Below, piece after piece: positions 6,636 to 8,608 of a stretch of DNA of 8,608 nt. Source of the DNA: an uncultured Caulobacterales bacterium. Lineage in GTDB: Bacteria > Pseudomonadota > Alphaproteobacteria > Caulobacterales > Caulobacteraceae. The number at the start of each line of letters is the position of its first letter. The first letter of the stretch is position 1. The notes beneath the pieces are model-generated. The model was not told the origin of the DNA, made no database searches, and saw only the letters and a list, made by a program, of their open reading frames with translations. The position numbers were made by a program, and so were the translations under genes. The DNA is taken from the NCBI GenBank assembly GCA_903903715.1, contig CAIUZX010000318.1, forward strand, positions 1 to 8,608, written 5' to 3'.

Positions 6636-6685
6636 TGCGCGGCTAGGGGTGGTCGCCAACCTTCGCCTGACCTCGGGCGTGGCGT

Positions 6686-6719
6686 CCGTCGCGCGACGGG
6701 AGAGCCGACCAGGCTCTCC
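6686..6719. repeat. 14-bp perfect palindrome followed by an 8-bp stem-loop
   Basis: CCGTCGCGCGACGG (6686-6699) is its own reverse complement. It runs directly into GGAGAGCC (6699-6706), loop GACCA, GGCTCTCC (6712-6719), a perfect 8-bp stem. The pair lies 29 bp before the hydrolase ATG. No T-tract follows, so it is not a typical intrinsic terminator; a protein-binding operator or a leader RNA structure is possible. Confidence 0.55.
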
Positions 6720-6748
6720 GATCTGAATCGGGCTTGGGGGCCCCAACG

Positions 6749-8236
6749 ATGACTGTCAGAAGACGGACGATCATCGCCATGACGGTCGTCGCCGCGTCCT
6801 GCGCCGCCTCCACGCGCATCGTCGGCGCGCAAGGCCTTCGCGGCGCGGACGACCAGCGCGCCCAAGAACTCCTCAACGCCCTGCCCCAGCGCGGCTACTA
6901 CGAGATTATGCTGAGCCTCGCGGCGATCTCGGCCAAGGGGTCGACGGGCGAAAGCTTCAACGCCCGCTGGCGCTCGGCTCGCAACCCGTTGATCGCAAAG
7001 CTGTTCCACGACGTGGGCTATTCGGACCCGGTCTATGACAGTTGCGCGCCCTGGTGCGCGGTCGCCCTGGCCTGGTGCCTGCAGCGGGACGGGCGCCCCC
7101 TGCCCTCAAACCCCATCGCGTCGCAAAGCTACCTGCACTACGGAACGCCGGTCGAGACGCCGCGGCTGGGCGACATCTGCATCTTCACCGACGTTGACGA
7201 TGCTTCGATCGGTCACGTCGGACTGTTTGTCGGCTTTGCCGGCGCCGACAAGGTGACGGTGCTCGGCGGCAATCAGAAGGGCGACGTGGACACCCGCTGC
7301 GGGCCGGGCTTTCTGAACAGCTACATCACCTTCGAGGATGTCGAGATCAACCGGGCGCGGCGCATGACCGACAATGGGCTCTACCTGCGCCAGATCCGCA
7401 GGCCGCCGGACCGGATGGATATGACCCTTGCGGCGCAGAGCGGCGGCCAGGGACCCACGCACCGCGATACGCCGACCCTTGCAAAGGCGGACGCAGGTCG
7501 CAGCGCGTCGATCTCAACCACGCGCAACAGCACGCCCAAGATCCAGCTCGCAGATCTTTCCACGCTGATCCCGTCCTCCGCCGACGTCGCCAAGGGCGTC
7601 CGGGCGGTAGAGGCGTTGCCGCCGATCGTCGGTCAGACGGCGGCAGGCCTCGTCATCGGCGCCCTCGGCTTCGCGGCGTTTCGATCGGCTGAACGCGAGC
7701 GCGCGGCCAAGGACGCCCTGTCCACACAGGTCCTGGGCGCCGCGAAACGCCAGCTGGACCTGGTGGAGAAGCTTGCCGGCGCCGCGCCCTCAACCGGGGC
7801 GGCTTACGACGCCGAGACGCATCGCGACGCGGTGAAGGCCTTCGCCCTTCTGCTGGCGAACACGTTCAAGCAGGTCCCAATTGCGAAGATCCGAAAGTCT
7901 TCCGCGCCCGAGGATATACGGCGACGCCTCGATGACCTGGAATCGTCGGCCCCAGCCAGCCTTGAGAGCTTTGTTGCGTTGTCGCGGGTCAAGCTGGCCG
8001 TCCTGCGCCTCCTGAACCATATCGAACGCCAGTCACGGCGGTCTCCCGCCTACTGCGCACTGTTCGACGGCGAGGTGACACCCGCCCTGCGCGACCTGCT
8101 CACGGCTCTGCATGTCGAGCTGTCGCCGGACGAGCGTCGGCTGGTCCTGGATACGCCGGTCTACAGCCGTCCCCGCTGGATTCAGGTCCTGACTCCGAAG
8201 CGTCGGAAGAGCGAGACCGCGCCGCAACTGGCGTGA
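6749..8236 (+). CDS. Exported TIGR02594/CHAP-like cysteine hydrolase with internal hydrophobic segment and unknown C-terminal region
   Basis: 495 aa from ATG 6749; an in-frame TTG at 6734 would add 5 residues, and neither start has a strong ribosome site. Residues 4-28 resemble a signal sequence: RRRTIIA gives a Tat-like twin arginine, a hydrophobic stretch follows, and cleavage could fall after VGA; AASC (15-18) could be a weak lipobox. Residues 35-215 fit the TIGR02594 family of NlpC/P60- or CHAP-like hydrolases: catalytic C103 in APWCAVALAWCL, GDICIF (141-146), catalytic H156 in GHVGLFVG, and GGNQ (173-176). Such domains typically cleave peptidoglycan peptides, but that is family inference. 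A Ser/Thr/Gln-rich linker (220-275) leads to a hydrophobic segment (293-311) and an Arg/Lys-rich helical region of about 185 residues that I do not recognise. It ends 6 bp from the convergent NTF2-like gene. Confidence 0.8.
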   Translation: MTVRRRTIIAMTVVAASCAASTRIVGAQGLRGADDQRAQELLNALPQRGYYEIMLSLAAISAKGSTGESFNARWRSARNPLIAKLFHDVGYSDPVYDSCAPWCAVALAWCLQRDGRPLPSNPIASQSYLHYGTPVETPRLGDICIFTDVDDASIGHVGLFVGFAGADKVTVLGGNQKGDVDTRCGPGFLNSYITFEDVEINRARRMTDNGLYLRQIRRPPDRMDMTLAAQSGGQGPTHRDTPTLAKADAGRSASISTTRNSTPKIQLADLSTLIPSSADVAKGVRAVEALPPIVGQTAAGLVIGALGFAAFRSAERERAAKDALSTQVLGAAKRQLDLVEKLAGAAPSTGAAYDAETHRDAVKAFALLLANTFKQVPIAKIRKSSAPEDIRRRLDDLESSAPASLESFVALSRVKLAVLRLLNHIERQSRRSPAYCALFDGEVTPALRDLLTALHVELSPDERRLVLDTPVYSRPRWIQVLTPKRRKSETAPQLA

Positions 8237-8242
8237 GGACGC

Positions 8243-8608
8243 CTAAATCGCAGGCTTGTCCATCAGCTCGAGCACCTGCGCCGACAGGGGCTCTCCCTTG
8301 CGTTGCGCAGCCATGACGCCGACGTCGACATAGTCCCGCCAGCCGATGACGAGATCGCCGTCAAACTCCAGCACTCCGGCGTAGGGCGCAACCGTCACGA
8401 TCCCCGTTGGCGACACCAGCTCATCCACGCCCTCGACGAACAGCCGGTTCCCGGACTCCGCATGATGGAACACGCGCCAGCGCACCTCGGCGATGTCCGC
8501 GCCGAAGCGGGTGAGGAATTTGCGGGCGGACGCCTTGCCCCGCAGCGGAGGCTCCGCCGCCGCCGCGAAGTGCCAAACGATGTCGTCCCTCATGTGCGAG
8601 AGCACCGC
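8243..8608 (-). CDS. NTF2/SnoaL-like protein of the limonene-1,2-epoxide hydrolase type (5' end cut by window edge)
   Basis: The frame runs open to the right edge. A GTG at 8605-8603 would give 120 aa, but the fold normally has another helix before SHMRDDIVWHF, so the true start probably lies outside the window. Family features, numbered from that GTG, are DDIVWHF (7-13), PPLRGKASARKFL (19-31), the strand FVEGVDEL (56-63), and the C-terminal VIGWRDYVD (86-94), very like GWRDYFD of limonene epoxide hydrolase. D61 and D91 match that enzyme's catalytic aspartates (D101, D132). Its R99 is G59 here, and the Y53/N55 pair appears as W11/F13, so epoxide hydrolysis is doubtful. It could be a related isomerase, lyase or binding protein. 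No membrane segment is visible. Confidence 0.75.
   Translation of the reverse strand, partial: AVLSHMRDDIVWHFAAAAEPPLRGKASARKFLTRFGADIAEVRWRVFHHAESGNRLFVEGVDELVSPTGIVTVAPYAGVLEFDGDLVIGWRDYVDVGVMAAQRKGEPLSAQVLELMDKPAI

Noticed and set aside
6548..6646. A 32-codon plus-strand small ORF beginning MSHLWRIEF in the intergenic region
   Set aside because: There is no ribosome site before the ATG, no recognisable motif, and it overlaps the CtrA-like site. Such a short frame occurs easily by chance; ribosome profiling would be needed.

Overview
The window is GC-rich, densely coding DNA that reads as the chromosome of an alphaproteobacterium, most likely of the Caulobacterales (Caulobacter, Brevundimonas or Phenylobacterium type). 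This rests on the chemotaxis gene order, on candidate CtrA boxes (TTAA-N7-TTAA-like), and on a tRNA promoter whose -10 region fits the Caulobacter housekeeping pattern GCTANAWC. No sequence search was run, so the genus is inference.

Positions 1-4756 (minus strand) hold a chemotaxis operon. In transcription order it encodes a STAS-domain protein, CheY, CheA, CheW, CheR and CheB; CheB is cut by the left window edge. The genes are tightly packed: the STAS stop overlaps the cheY GTG start, the cheA stop overlaps the cheW start, cheW abuts cheR, and cheR and cheB are 2 nt apart. CheA autophosphorylates when signalled by receptors through CheW and passes phosphate to CheY (motor output) and CheB (receptor demethylation), while CheR methylates the receptors. 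The order matches, as I recall it, the main Caulobacter che cluster, but no receptor gene precedes it here.

Positions 4757-5217 are a divergent intergenic region. It holds a candidate CtrA-type promoter for the che operon, a candidate housekeeping promoter facing the other way, and a complete tRNA-Lys(CTT) gene.

Positions 5218-8608 hold accessory or metabolic genes in two convergent pairs, each separated by 6 bp. The first pair is a four-helix membrane protein related to styrene oxide isomerase/hydroxylaminobenzene mutase (+) and a crotonase-fold protein lacking one catalytic glutamate (-). The second pair is an exported TIGR02594/CHAP-like cysteine hydrolase with an internal hydrophobic segment and an unrecognised C-terminal region (+), and a 5'-truncated NTF2/SnoaL-fold protein of the limonene-epoxide-hydrolase type (-). 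The 259-bp region between the pairs carries a CtrA-like site, a 14-bp perfect palindrome and an 8-bp hairpin.

There is no CRISPR array, insertion sequence or rRNA. I see no clearly new multi-gene system. The most interesting points are the predicted haem-type membrane isomerase, the hydrolase with its unknown C-terminal half, and the crotonase and NTF2 proteins with altered active sites.
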